DNA of 64,000 nucleotides from Drosophila pseudoobscura (GCF_009870125.1 NC_046681.1:7081001-7145000); one strand, 5' to 3'. Positions 13,001 to 25,290 are shown, counted from the stretch's first letter. A program made the numbers and translations. The notes: a model not told the origin generated them from the letters alone.

Positions 13001-16000
13001 CACTATCAATTTGAGCGGCCAATGGCATCTACATCTCCAGATTTTATGCATATTTGCAGTGCCTCGCCACGTGGCACGTGCCCCTGCTGCCCCTGCAGCC
13101 TGTACCTGTCACAATCACACTTTGCGGCATGCTGCAGCGCATTGTAAATAAAATAAATTAATATTTCTCTTCAGTGTCACCCTTATTTCGGACTTTCGGG
13201 TGGACTTTTATCTGAGGTTTGTCTCTCCAATAGATTGGGTTTTCGGCGAAGTTGGACTCAAGATTTGGTTTGTTCGCTGCTTGAGGGGGAGGCTTTTGGA
13301 CAGGGCTACACTGAGAGCACAGAAAGGGGGGGTCTGCTGGGAAGGGAAGTGGTTGGAAGGGGTACGGGAATGGGGAGGAGGACTTGGAGTGCTCCTAGAC
13401 AAGCGATGAATGACTCTTTTTGGACCTTTATTGAGCTCTAATGCATGCCACATCAAGGAGCAAGAACTGTCGTCCAATAGAAGCCCTTTTTTAGTGGTTT
13501 CGAGGCAGTTTTAGCCCTGTATCGGACGGATATTGCATGGCATGGGGCCTCTAAAGTGCCCAGGACAGACCGGACTTTGCATGGATTTGAGGGGTATCTC
13601 TCTTGAGGCAAGAAAAGTGCTCTAAAGAGTACGTCAAATCCCCCAATAGAAGGCATTCTCCATGACGTGCAGACTCCTATTTGTCCTTCCATTTCTCTCA
13701 GTGCATATTGGCAAATCCTTTACCGCCCCTGTGTCCCTTCCTCCAGCCCAAATCTCTGTTGCCAATCGTTGCCAAAAACAAATGGTGCTCATTTCCGTAA
13801 CGTCTTCAAGACACGTGTCGTCGTCGTCATCGCCCATGCAGCCTGCTGCCCCGCCTGCCCCGCCTGCCGCAGCGCAAATAAAAGCGCAGATTTGTCAAGG
13901 ATTTCGATCGGCATCGATGGGGCACGAAAAGCACAAAGGGTGGAGGGATACAGGGGTGCAGACAGATAAAAGGCCAATTAAGTGTGGCATTTGCTGGCAC
14001 CAGAAAGAGCAGGGCAAGGCCTGGGCCTGTGCCTGTGCCTGGGCCTGTCAAAAGGGAAGCTGACGATGAGCTGTTGTTTGTGGGTGTCAAAGGCAGGGAG
14101 GAGGGCGGCCAGACGGCCACTTGATGCCCCCTTTGAGAGTCGCACTCGTGTGTGCGTGGAGCGGCAGGAAGGTGTCCCCAAGTCGGGTTTCTCCTTAGAG
14201 TTATGTACCGCCAGTACCACCGCCGAGGGCATAAACAAAGGCATTAGACATCGTAGGCTCGGGCGAGCCAAACTTAAAGCCAAAGTTGATTGGTGTCAGC
14301 CATAAAGTTGGCCTCTTGCGTCTCTCCGGATCCTGGCAGGCCCTGGCAGGCCTCCGGTGGCGCCAAAGGCTTTGATGTGACGCGGCGCGGGGCCTTCGTT
14401 AGACACGCAGGCGTTGATGGACATCCGAGCAAACGGCTAGCCGGCCTAAAAAGTGTCGCCAGCCACGGCAGAGAAGCGAATGGCGTCAAATGGTGCTTAG
14501 CGTCTCCTCACCCACTCTCTGAGGTCTGTGGTCTGTGGTCTGGGCCTGGGCCTGGGTCTGGGCCTGGTCCTGGGTCTCTGGCACTCTAGGCTCCTCCATC
14601 TCTTGGATCTCATTTGCATGTAAATGTGCGCGGGTGTTGGCCCAGCAGCACAGATCTATTGTCTTTCCAGTATGCAAAAAATATGCAAAGCCGAAATTTA
14701 TGAGAAATTAAAGTAAATTTATTGCACGGCATTTGCTTGTTCCTCGGGGGGGAGGGGCAGGGGGCAGGGCGGCAGGGGGGCAACAGGAAAACACTTTCTG
14801 CGGCTGTCCCTTGGCTTTTCTCTGCAATGATTGTGTGATGGATGGGGCTGCAGGGCTCAGGCCTCAGGCGGTTGTTGATAACTTTCTCTCCCAAGGGGGG
14901 CGGCTCCAAGGGGGGGCGGGCAGGCTGGCAGAACTTGGATAATTGCTCCAGCAAGCTATAGCTCTACGATATATGGCATATCGATTGCCCAATTGCGACT
15001 CTCCACACGTTAAGGGGGGCCCAATCGTTGGGGCCACACCCACGGGCTAATCAGCGCATAGACAAATCATAACCCCCCCTCTTTGTGGCAATTTCACACT
15101 TTCAATCGGGCCCCGAATGGGGGCACTGTGGGGCCCCTGCAATTAACACCTCAGCGGCCCACCACAGCAAAAAAAACCCCCGAAAATTATGTGCCCGAGT
15201 CTGGGGGCCCGAGTGTTTTTTTCCAACTAATTAATAAATACGAATTCGAATTGGGTTTTGGGTTTTGGCCTCCATGCAAATAATATAAAACTTTATGGCC
15301 ACATACACGGCAATGCACTTTAATTTGTGGCCAAAGTCGTATTTTTCGGGGCAAATTCCGTGGCTGTTTCACCTGCAACCGACAGGCCCAGATCTTGCCA
15401 CAGTCTCGGGCAGTTTTTGGGCGATTTTTATGTGGCCACTGCTGCGCCCCATAATTTAGAGCACTCAATAATAATTTTTGGCATTTTCTGGAGAGTTGAC
15501 AATAATTCAGTGGCAGCCACAGCCACAGTGGCAAGCTCTGGGCCGCCGCTAATTGATTTTCAATTAATTTATTGTAAACATTTTGGGGCGACACCTTTTA
15601 TTGAGTGCATAATTAAATGGGGCTGACAAAAGTCCAGGCAGTGGCTGGATTTTTCAAGGGGGGGGGGGGGGGCCATAGATCAGCGATCAAAAAAGATCAA
15701 AAAAGAGACCCCAGTAGCCCTGGATATCCCTCCTTTCCAAGGATCCCTCTTTGAGAAGGAGCTGCCATCTGTAGAGCGGCTCCAAGACAGTCCCCCCCCA
15801 GCATTAGGTAATCATGAATACAGTATTTTTTGTGGTTTTTTTTGTGTGTTTTTTTGGTCATTGTGTATCCTTTCGCTTGGCTCCCCCTGCGGCTCAGAAT
15901 CATGGCAACGAACCATTGTCAGACGGCTCCACGGCACTGGACTCCACTACTCGGCTCCACTGGACTCCACTCCACTCACTTTGGCATATTAGTTTCAATT

Positions 16001-18066
16001 CATTTTAGTGTCCCAGCAGCGGTCCGAATGTCCGAGTTTTGTGGCTTTGTTTGGTGGCGACGGGCGCCGCATTTGCGAAGTGTTTGCCAGTCAATTGACA
16101 GTCGAACTGACAGAGCCGCCTCCAGGCCGTGTACAGTGGGACCTGGGACTGGGGACCAGGACTTTTATGGTCGTCTGGACGGGCCACTGAGGCTTATAAA
16201 TTATTTCCCCGTCTTGGAGAGTCTGTGGCGCACTTGCCATTGCCATTTGGAAATGAAAAGTGACGCGGAAGGGGACGTGGAAGGGGAAGGGGAAGGGGAC
16301 TCGGACTGGACTTGGCCGGCATAAATGTGTTTCTATATGGCCTGCTTATTACCTAATTTCATTGTCCGCAGTCCATTGACAGGCGTTTGCTCATTCGCTG
16401 GCATTTGAAGTGCCTTTTCCGCTGTGGCTTTTGGCATTTGGCATTCGGGCCAAGGGTCAGAGGATGTCCCAGGCCGAGGCAGGTGCCTCTGCAAGATGGT
16501 CCGCCATCCTCGATAAAGCCTCTGCCGAGAATTTTCATAATTAGAAATTTCCAAGTTGGCTTGAGGACCCCAAAAGGTTAAGCGAATGCTAATACAGAGG
16601 CCAGACTCCCACTAAAGACGGGTGGGGAGGGGGGAGGGCATCATTAAAATGCCGCACATTTAGCGGGCGACCAGAAAAGCATCGAAAAGCATCGAAAACT
16701 ACGCTAAAATGCTCGAAATTAATTCATTTTAATAAATTTTAAATCCCGCAGATCGTGTTCCAGCCCAAAAACAGAGAAGGAGCGAGGGGGGGGAGGCCTT
16801 TAGGGGCACCCCCTATACGTTCTTCCGCATAACAGCCCAAAACCGAATCCCTCGAATGGCAAACAATTTTAACAAAGACCAAAAAGAGATCTGCCCCGCT
16901 CACACATGGCTCTGGATGGCATCCCACATGGAGGGGCACGGGAGGCAGGGGGGCAGGGGGAGGATTGGTTACAGATTTATGTAGATTTGGAGCATGATGA
17001 GCGCGGCTTGGGGTATTTAGCTCTGGCGGAGGTCAAACCGAATCACGCGCGGCCACATGACCATCCAGAGACTGCCTGCCCCGTGCGGAACGTGCAGCGG
17101 CATGCGAAATTAATTTTTAGTTGCCCCAAATGCCAGAGCCCCCCGTCCCCGCCCCCTCAACCAGTCGGGGGGGTCATTTCCCGGCACCTGGCTGCCAATT
17201 AGTTTAATTATTAAAGATTCTTTAAGCGGAGGAGGTGGCCTGTGGAATTCTCTCTCTCTCCCTCTCCCTCTCTCTGGGGGGCAATAAAAATTGCTATTTT
17301 CATAATTGCCAAAGGCAGATGGTGCAAAAAATGTCGCCTAATTGGCTTCCACGGTCCCTGGTCAGCGATAAGCCAGGCCTGGCCTGGCCTCCTGGCAGAA
17401 CAATGGCCAGGATTGAACCGAGCGGCGGCAACAGGTTAAGCCACATACTTGCCTCCAAGTCGCTGGAGGCAGACTGCCTTTTGTGACAATATTTCTCCGG
17501 TTGCTGCGTTGCAGCCGCAGAAAAAAAGCTCTTCTATATCATTTATCAGATGTAAGTTTTCCCGCCATTGACTTTGGCATTGCCATTGGGGGGTTTTCCC
17601 TGCCGTGCGGGGGGCATGCGGATTGTGGGAGGAGGTTGGTGGCAGAGTCCCGGGATATACAGATATTTCCTGTGCTCCATAGAGGTTTCCCTCGAATCCC
17701 TGCCTTTGGCTGCAAGAGTATTCCGCCTTCGGCCTGGCCCGCTCTCCGGGTGCCTCCTCCGCACTCCTTCCGCCTCCTCTTGGTTATTGCCGTTGTTCTC
17801 CAGTGTGTTAACATGATCTTTTATTACTCGTAGTCGTACTGCCACTTCCACTGCCTGCTACTTGCTTCGGCCGCGGTGTGGCACTGGGCCCTGCCTGGCT
17901 GCGATTGCGGCAGAGGTGGAGGTGGAGGCTGCGGCTGCGGCCGACTGGAAGTTGAGTTTATTTACCGCTAATAATGGTCATTTGAGTCGATGCTTTTTGA
18001 CGATGTCGTGGCTGTGATAAGCCCCACTTTTGGCCCCCCCACCCCTCTGCGAGAGGCACACACTTA
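7031..18066. other. Large intergenic stretch with scattered simple repeats
   Basis: I find no gene, tRNA or transposon here. Recognisable items are short tandem repeats: AATTCA at 7669-7699, ACACTCGTAC x3 at 8558-8587, AAATTCTTAA-like units around 9545-9590, CGT units at 10191-10212, TCGGAG/TCGCAG hexamers at 11197-11237, GGGGCA units at 12325-12349, G-rich tracts at 14746-14780, a 15-G run at 15658-15672 and GGGGAA units around 16267-16300. Open frames above 100 codons are built from these GC-rich repeats and lack recognisable domains. Enhancers may be present but cannot be identified by eye. Confidence 0.5.
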
Positions 18067-18091
18067 TGTGTGTGTGTGTGTGTGTGTGTGC
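18067..18091. repeat. TG dinucleotide microsatellite
   Basis: An almost pure TG run of about 12 units, the longest dinucleotide repeat in the window. The GAGAG-type tract at about 28,333-28,385 is longer but imperfect. Confidence 0.85.
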
Positions 18092-19080
18092 GAGAACAAA
18101 GTTTGATTTAATTTTTTGGCTGGAAATTTGTTAAACGCGATTTTTGTATTTGTTTGGCAAATTTGCTGCTTAATTGACAAAACACACACACACTGGGGCA
18201 CTGGGGCATGCAACGAGCCAGCAAAGCCAACAACCAGCGGCGATTCGTTGTAACAACACGTAACGTACAAAAATCCAGTGCCGCATGCAACTAATAAAAT
18301 CATATATGCAACAAATAGCGGCAGACAAGCTGCAGACCCCAATGAGTCACAGCCCGCCGTAAAAAAATGAGAACGAAAACCGAACTTTGTGCCCCAGACA
18401 GCTGTGCAGACTTGCCACAAACTGGAGGCGCACGGGCGGGGGGCGGAAGGGGGCTCGGGTGTTTTCTGTCTGGTGCCACGGGGCGTGTTGTTGCTACTCT
18501 CGGCGTTATTTCCTTTTCATTTTTCGCGAAAATTTGTTGTTTCTTTCGTGCGGCAACAGCGAGTTTTGAAACGAAACAACATGCAAAGTGTAGACGGAGT
18601 CGCCACGCGGCCCGAAAGGTTAAAACTGCACACAGAAAATGGCTTAGTCGATCGGCTGGCTGCTACACGAGGTCCCTGGCTCCACGGCTCCATGAATCAG
18701 TGCCGATCGTTGGAGAGCAACACCCGACTGACCAGAATTATAGCAGGAAAGCTGAAGCTATGGCTTAGAAGTGCCCTCCCATTCAATACTCAATTAGAAC
18801 CAGGATTTGCCTCTGTTTAGGGGAGAATGAAAACATCTCTGGGTGCCATGGAATATATTTCTACTTCAAAAGAGCCTGGATCGGTGGCAAGAAGGCGATT
18901 TAAGCGGCTTTTCACTGGCTGTAAAATCGGGAGCTCTACTCGTATTACGAATGATCGTTCCTATGATCATTTCCAGTGGCAGCAAATTTTAGAATATATG
19001 TATCTCCAACAGGAACGTATCGAAACTAAAATAAATATATAAATAAATAAATTCCACCAAATATGAATATAAACTCGTAT
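18092..19080. other. Intergenic, no gene seen
   Basis: Nothing supportable as a gene. The overlapping frames around 18,367-18,820 share no domain and disagree in frame. Base composition shifts to AT-rich after about 18,830, approaching the repeat and transposon at 19,091. Confidence 0.5.
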
Positions 19081-19090
19081 ATAGTTTTAA

Positions 19091-19288
19091 GAGGTGTGCC
19101 GTCACTTTTGTACCGAAAATTTGAAATAATTTTTTGTTTAAAAATTTGTACAAAATATTGTAATATATTCACGCCATCTTATAGACATAATAATATAATC
19201 CTTTGATTAATTTGTTGGATAAAATTATTTGAATTATTTTGAAAATCGCCATGGAAAAGCTCTCGAAAGAGCAGTGAACTGAAAAGTA
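19091..19288 (+). repeat. Dispersed repeat family A, copy 1, left part
   Basis: This AT-rich sequence matches 41,135-41,335 (same strand) and 47,253-47,490 (opposite strand). Shared blocks include GGTGTGCC, a TTTTGTTTAAAAA-like block, ATCTTATAGA, TTTTGAAAATCGC, ATGGAAAAG and GCAGTGAACTGA (GCAGTAAACTGA in the others). The copy is interrupted at 19,287/19,288 by the Tc1-like element and resumes at 20,281. Without the insert the unit is about 225 bp, the size of a MITE. Confidence 0.7.
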
Positions 19289-19384
19289 CAGTGGTGCTCA
19301 TACACTTAAGCCACAAGAACTACATCAAGAATTTAAGCGAATATCAAGAAAAGTTTTTATTTTACAGCTTCCATTTTTTGTCTC
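19289..19384 (+). repeat. Left terminal inverted repeat of the Tc1-like element
   Basis: About 96 bp starting CAGTGGTGCTCATACACTTA. The reverse complement of 20,187-20,280 matches it with few substitutions, the first at the tenth base (T versus A). Confidence 0.9.
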
Positions 19385-19488
19385 AAATTAGTTCTATATG
19401 TCAGTGTTTTAATACAACAATAACCAAGTTATGAAAATATATAGTCAGCGAAATAATTTAAAAATCTGAAATCATCTCCAAAATATCC

Positions 19489-19508
19489 TGCTCATATACT
19501 TAAGCCAC
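19489..19508 (+). repeat. Inner direct repeat of the left end (IR/DR)
   Basis: TGCTCATATACTTAAGCCAC repeats the outer-terminus block at 19,294-19,313 with one change (T for C in CATAC). In IR/DR elements such paired sites bind transposase. I saw no equally clear inner copy on the right side, perhaps because the interior was deleted. Confidence 0.8.
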
Positions 19509-19569
19509 CTGGAAAAAAATGGTTAAAATAGTTAAAATTTTCCCAGTATTCCTAGTAGTTTTAACAAAA

Positions 19570-20112
19570 CTACTTTAATATTGAATCTACAGTACGTGCC
19601 CACTGTTGAGGTGTGATTTTCCTCCATTCTTCCTGTAAAATTCGTCACAAATCCTTTTAATTGCTGTTTTTTTTTTGGGCAACGACTTGGTTTAGAATTC
19701 CCCACAAGTTCTCTTCTATAGGGTTGTCGTCGGAACTCTGCGGAGGCCATTACAAAACAATGATTCCCTCTTGGTTAAGCCACCACTTGACTATCCTGCA
19801 GCAAAGTATCGGGTCGTTGTCCTGTTAAAATATCCAGGCAAGTGGCAAATTATCGGCACGTTATCCAGATAATGTGTTACTCAGAATGTCTCTCTACATT
19901 TCGGCATTCATAATACCTTGAATCTTCACCAGGGGACCTAAGCCCGATGCGGTGAAACAGCCCCAGACCATGATCGAAGCGCCACAATGTTTAACGGTCT
20001 TCTTTGTGTATTCTGGAGTTAATTATTTGTTGGGAGGACGTCGTAAATATAGTTTACCATCACTTCTAAAGACATTAAACTTGGATTTTTCGATCCAAAC
20101 AATCATATTTAA
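19570..20112 (-). pseudogene. Tc1-family transposase remnant (D34E, C-terminal part)
   Basis: Reading the minus strand in one frame from about 20,112 to a stop at 19,572-19,570 gives Tc1 transposase motifs in order: WIEKSKFNVF then SDGKLYLRRPPNK (about 20,097-20,030), ASIMVWGCF (about 19,980-19,954), QDNDP (19,824-19,810), VKWWLNQEG, WPPQSSDDNPIEE (19,749-19,711) and EEWRKITPQQW. The first Asp of DNDP (codon at 19,821) and the Glu of NPIE (codon at 19,716) have exactly 34 residues between them, the D34E spacing of Tc1 elements. The position that is Asp in the usual SDESKF motif is Glu here, so the first catalytic residue is lost. About six in-frame stops interrupt it, and the N-terminal DNA-binding half is missing. 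It cannot encode active transposase. Confidence 0.9.
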
Positions 20113-20186
20113 AAAATTAGGACCTTGGTGAGTATGCACTGTGGCGAATTGAATCGATTTTTAACATTCATGATGGACAGCAATGG

Positions 20187-20280
20187 GACAAAAAATGGGA
20201 GCTGTAATATAAAAACTTTTCTTGATTTTCGCTTAAATTCTTGGTGTAGTTCTTGTGGCTTAAGTGTATGTGCACCACTG
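20187..20280 (-). repeat. Right terminal inverted repeat of the Tc1-like element
   Basis: The reverse complement begins CAGTGGTGCACATACACTTA and matches the left end over about 95 bp. It is followed directly by the duplicated TA. Confidence 0.9.
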
Positions 20281-20313
20281 TACCTGCTGTCCCAATACTT
20301 GAGTCTGGCACTG
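20281..20313 (+). repeat. Dispersed repeat family A, copy 1, right end
   Basis: After the transposon, repeat A resumes and ends in CTGGCACTG followed by TA. This mirrors the end of copy 3, which begins TACAGTGCCTGACATAAG at 47,251. The CAGTGCC terminus next to TA suggests family A is itself a Tc1/mariner-type MITE. Confidence 0.65.
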
Positions 20314-20375
20314 TATTTTTAAAGACAATTTAATCCGAAGGATTTTGATATTTTCATTAGGGAATAATAATTTCG

Positions 20376-20566
20376 TAATATAATATAATAAATAAATAAA
20401 AGTTTATAGTTTTTAATAATAATAATATAATAATAATAATATAATAATTATATAATAATAATAATATAATAATAATATAATAATAATAATATAATAATAA
20501 TATAATAATAATTTAATAATAATCATATAGTAATAATAATATAATAATAATATGTATAATATAATA
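20376..20566. repeat. AATAAT/ATAATA low-complexity tract
   Basis: Nearly pure A/T with mixed TAATAA and TAATAT units over about 190 bp, just right of the repeat A/Tc1 nest. Confidence 0.9.
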
Positions 20567-23500
20567 CATCAAAACGGATATTCCTTTCAGGTTGTGGAGG
20601 CGGATCGATAAGAAAGGCAGCAGCCTTCCTTCCGATTCCGAAACAAACCCCCAAATACTTGCTCCAGAGTGTTCCCCTGTTCATTCTGTTGCACATAACC
20701 TTCTGCCCAACTCTTCTTCTTGTTCTTGCAGCCCATCGAGATGGTATCAGGGACAAGGTGGGAAAAATATTTTCCTTAAATTTTGTATATATTTACGGCT
20801 AGAGGATGCCTTCCTTGGAAGCCACCACTTCTGGATATTTACGTAAATAATTTCCCTACACTCTTCCAATTTGGTTGAGAACGGAAATACTTAATCTTTC
20901 ACTCGGCGTTGCCAAACTTTAATTTCGTTGCCATTTTCTCCCCCTGCCTGGCCCCTCGATTGTATCTGCGACCGCGTGAGGCATGGAAAAGCGCTAGACA
21001 TTAGGCTAAAGCGGTGGCGGTGGAGCATTTTTCACCCACTGGGGACCCAGTGTCCCTTTTTGTGTATGTTGGGGTGGGAGGAGGGTATGTAAAGTCCCCG
21101 CCGGAGGCTGTAAAAATTGCGCCTATTAATTTATGACATAATAATTCTCAAAAGCGCAAACAAAGCCGCTCGTAAAATGCAGTCCGGCCCCAGACAATGG
21201 ACTGCATTACGAGTGGCGTTTCGGTGCCGGTTGAAGGAACCCACATTGTGGCCACAAGTGGCAGCCAGGGGGAGGGGCCGGGCCGGGGCGGGCAGGGAAA
21301 TCTGTGCGACAAAAGGAGGGCGCCACGTAGTGTGGCAGGCTGTGGCTTGTGTCCATTGCGGCACAGCTGTCGCAGAGTGCCACCGTGTCGTGTGGCAAAT
21401 GAATATACGAGTGATACGAGGGAAACTCTGTTCAATATCGCATTATCTGGCATCATAATTATCCCGTTGCTGCCGCTGCGGCTGTGACTCATGATCGGAT
21501 CGGAGAGCCGACCCCAACAATGAAAAATCACTTGCAATTTTGTTTATCAATTTGTGAAAATTATAAAAAATATGCATACGTTGAATATTTTGGCAAAATC
21601 ATTTGTAAGAGGCCCCGCAGTGGGACGCCCACGCCCACGCTCCGCTCCGCTCCGCAGCAGCGACGATGTGGCAACGCCAGCGCTCGGCGTGGGCGCCGAC
21701 TCTCTGCCGACTGTTTATGCAACTGTTTGAGTAATTTGGGGCCTCTCGTTGGGGCCGCCAGTGACCCTTGGGGTGGGGAGTCCTGGAAGGTGGAGTCCCA
21801 GCCAGGGGCTGAAGGATACCCATGGATAGCCCTAGTTTATGGCCCCAAAAAGAGCATCCAATCGTTGGTCTCTGCCTTCGAAAATTTCCCCCCCATTCGA
21901 TACACTTGCCGCTTGATTTACTGAAATTAAATCCAAATATATATAGTAGATACTTTTGTATATATATATATCTGGTAAATGGCTGTAGGAAAAATGCGTC
22001 GTGAGTCAAGTTTGGGATTTCTTGTTCCTGCAGGAATGATCCCCTGTCCGTGCCCCATCCGTTTGTGGCAGTGGCAGTGGCAACCATTCGAACACAAGTT
22101 CTTCAGTTCGTTTGGCTTTCAGCGGCAAACAAATATTCGTGATTCCTGATAAGCATCACCATCGTCGTCGTCGTAGTCGTCTGCCGCTGCTTTCCCCCCC
22201 TACCCCCCTTCCCGGGGCTGTTGCCGAGTGCCAAATGCCGCTTAAATGCGGAAAGCTATTCAAAAACGCGTTGCCCTGAGCCGAAAAAAATCGAATTCAA
22301 ACGAAAGCCAAGTTCAATTGCCAAAAAAAATTCGCGTGAATGAGCCGCCAGCAGCTATTTCTTGGCCAAGAACAGAGGGGCAGGGTGCTGAAGGGGTGCA
22401 GGGGGGGGGGGGGAGCAGGAAAAACATTAACCGTTTTGTTCGGCAATGTCGGGAGTGCTCCCTCCGTGTGACTTATGTGCGACATTAGCTCCGAGTTCTC
22501 TGCTTAATTACGTAAAGTTTTTCGGCATCTCCCTCCCCCTCCCCATCCTCCTGCGGCTCTGGGGGCTCTGTGTACGACAAGTTCGTGTCCTGAGTCTCTC
22601 GTTTGGGGCTTGTTCTGTGCCGCAACAGGTTGTACATTGAAATTAAAGAATTCGCTGTGTTCATTCGGTTCTTAGCGGTACCCGACATATCTCAATTTCT
22701 CAGGCCTCCAGGCTCCCATTTACATGGGCGCAGTCCGTCCCTCCCCCCCCGCTGTGCTCTGCTCCACTTTGAAGATTCTCGGAATCATTACCCAGCGACT
22801 AATTAGGTCTACGCGGCGGGGCCTTATCAATCATACGCCGAGTGAGCCACAACGAATGCAAGGTGCCTTGGAGGGGCCTCGAGTGCCAAAAATTACAAGA
22901 ATACCGGCTTTTCTCACGCTCTATTAAAAGACCATTAATCAGGGCCGGGCTGAACCAATTTTGAATATTCTATGGAGCCCCAGAGATGGAGCCACAGCAA
23001 TGGAGCCACAGAGATGGAGAGAGCGGAGCACTTCAAACGCTTTCGAAAGGCCAACAAGTGTGGCAAGTACTTACATCGGGGGGATGGGGGGATGGAGGCT
23101 GGGGGAACATGTCTTGAGACAAATTTCCATGCAAAAAAAGAAAAAACCAATTAAAAGTCACAAACATTCAATTGAATTTCATTCACTAATTAACAATTTT
23201 TCAACAACATAATCCAAAATCCAGAAACCAAATGAGGCAGGCCCATGGAGAGGGGCCTCTGCTCTCCGCACAGCTGTGAAATGATTCGAAATAAGCTGGC
23301 GATCTATGACTTAATAGGCCCAGTTTGCGGGCACTGGCTGGGACGGAGCCAGGGACTGGGGGGCCACCCAGTTTAGCCGGGACTGTGAAGTCAATAAAGG
23401 CGCCGTTGGTGGTCAAAATGTTGCAGAGCCGCGTGTCGGGCAGGGCAGACGGGGGGAGGAGGGCAGAGGAGAGGAGCCTCGGCTAGTGCACTGGCCAAGA

Positions 23501-24079
23501 CAAGATCATTAAGGTGGCATATAACATGGCACTAAAAGACACAACAGACACTTGCCGCCATCCACCATCCACCAGCCATCATCGTCGTCGTCATCATCAT
23601 CAAAGCGCGAAAAAGTACCTGTTTCGCATTGGGGATCGCTGTTTGCCCCTCTCTCCCTTCCCTCCTCTCTCTTGGCTAGTTAGTGCAGCCCCCAGTTAGA
23701 TGTTGCCTCTGCGCCGCGGCCGCTGCCGCAGTCGATGGTGGCCCCGGCGCTGACACTTTTGATTGAATTCCCAGCAGCATGTGCGTTGTTCCGACTCCAG
23801 CGACTCGACTCGGCTCTTGCAACTGCCACTGCAACTTCTACTGCCACTGCCACTGCGATTGTAATCAACGCGTTGCGATCAATCAGCAAAAGTCTCAGCC
23901 GATGCTCTAACGCTGGACACCGCACCGAATCCACTCAAATCAATCCATCAAACGTATCAATCATGATGACAAGCCCAAGACCAGTTGCACTGCACACGGC
24001 AAAGTACACTGCCCGAAAATGTCGTAATAAAGATCCAGGCCAGACTATAGGGACATATAAATAGATGCCTTGCATCGTG
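20567..24079. other. Intergenic, no gene seen
   Basis: No supported gene. Features are poly-C and poly-G runs (22,193-22,212 and about 22,399-22,413), GATGGAGCCACAG units around 22,984-23,020, and CTGCCACTGC-type units near 23,820-23,855. Frames above 100 codons (for example 21,484-21,924 and 21,599-22,087) overlap on opposite strands and look random. Confidence 0.5.
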
Positions 24080-25290
24080 AATTTAAATGAAATTAAATTA
24101 AAATTTGAATTATTCAAATAAAATGGGATCCTGATAGAATAAATAAATAAACTAAAATGGAATTCTTCAAATATATTGAGGTATTGATGGAATAAAGAAA
24201 TAAATAAATTACAATTAATATTAAAAATATTAAAAAATATTAAAAATGGAATAAATTAAAATTGTATATAACTAAAATTTAAAATTTAAATTAAATTTCT
24301 CCAATGAAATGGGCAACTGATGCAATAAATAAATAAATTAAAATTAATTAACATACAACTATAATTTAAATTATTCAAATAAAATGTGATTCTGATGGAA
24401 TAAATAAATAAAATAAAATTCTTCAAATAAATAGGAATACAAATAAATAAATAAATATATGCAATTTGATATTAAAAAAGAATTATAATTATTTTATCAT
24501 AACTATTCGAACAAATATCGATGGAATAAATAAATTTAAAGAATAATAAAAATTTAATTATTCAAATAAAATGCAATATTGATCCAATAAAATAGGATAT
24601 TGTTGGAATGAATACATAAATAAATCAATTTAAATTATATTAAAATTATAAATTAGATTAATCTCTAATAAAATGGCATATTGATGGAATAAATAAATGC
24701 ATTAATTATTTAAAATTAAATTAAAATTTAAAATTAAAATTGGTTTAATGATAGATAAATAAATTAATGAATTAAAATCAAAATTAGAATTTTAATTAAA
24801 TTTCTCCAATAAAATAAGATATTGATGAAATAAATAAATAAAGTTAAAATTATTCAAATAAAATCGGATATTGATGGAATAAATAAGTAAATAAATTTAA
24901 ATAATAATTAAAATTAAATTTATTCAATTAAAATGGAGTATTGATGGCAAAAATAAATTAATTAAAATTAAATTTAAAAAAATTAAAACTGAATTAAATT
25001 ATAATTTGAATTTTTAAAATAAAATGGAGCATTGATGAAATAAGAAATAAGAATTTATATTAAATTGATCCAATAAAATGGGATAATGTTGGAACAAATA
25101 CATAAATAAATTAATTAAAATTAAATTACAATTTTATATAAAATTGGGGTATTGATGCAATAAATAAATTAAAATCTAAATTAGAATTTAAATAAAATTT
25201 CTCAAATAAAATCGGATATTGATGGATTAATAAATTAATTAATTGAAATCAAATTAAAATTAAATTCTTCAAAAAAACTAAGACATTGCT
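24080..25290. repeat. AT-rich irregular tandem array (minisatellite)
   Basis: About 15 diverged copies of a unit built around ATATTGATGGAATAAATAAA, usually preceded by TTCAAATAAAATGG and followed by A/T-only spacer. Core copies lie near 24,129, 24,179, 24,309, 24,386, 24,511, 24,571, 24,675, 24,817, 24,866, 24,931, 25,026, 25,080, 25,145, 25,213 and 25,280. Mean spacing is about 80 bp but varies from about 45 to 130. Both flanks return abruptly to GC-richer unique sequence. Confidence 0.85.

Larger units (their letters stand above)
19289..20280 (-). mobile_element. Degenerate Tc1-like transposon, nested in repeat A
   Basis: A 992-bp element bounded by TA at 19,287-19,288 and 20,281-20,282, the target duplication of Tc1/mariner elements. 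The ends are inverted repeats of about 95 bp (19,289-19,384 and 20,187-20,280), each starting CAGTGGTGC and differing at only a handful of positions. A 20-nt block of the terminus recurs internally at 19,489-19,508 in direct orientation, 200 bp from the outer end, which is the IR/DR arrangement. The interior holds the C-terminal part of a transposase on the minus strand with several stops. Typical Tc1-like elements are 1.3-1.7 kb, so this one is internally deleted and non-autonomous. The good match between the ends suggests it is not extremely old. I cannot give a family name. Confidence 0.92.

Noticed and set aside
18367..18820. Two overlapping plus-strand frames of 133 and 143 codons.
   Set aside because: They occupy different frames of the same DNA, share no domain, and have no promoter or splice support.
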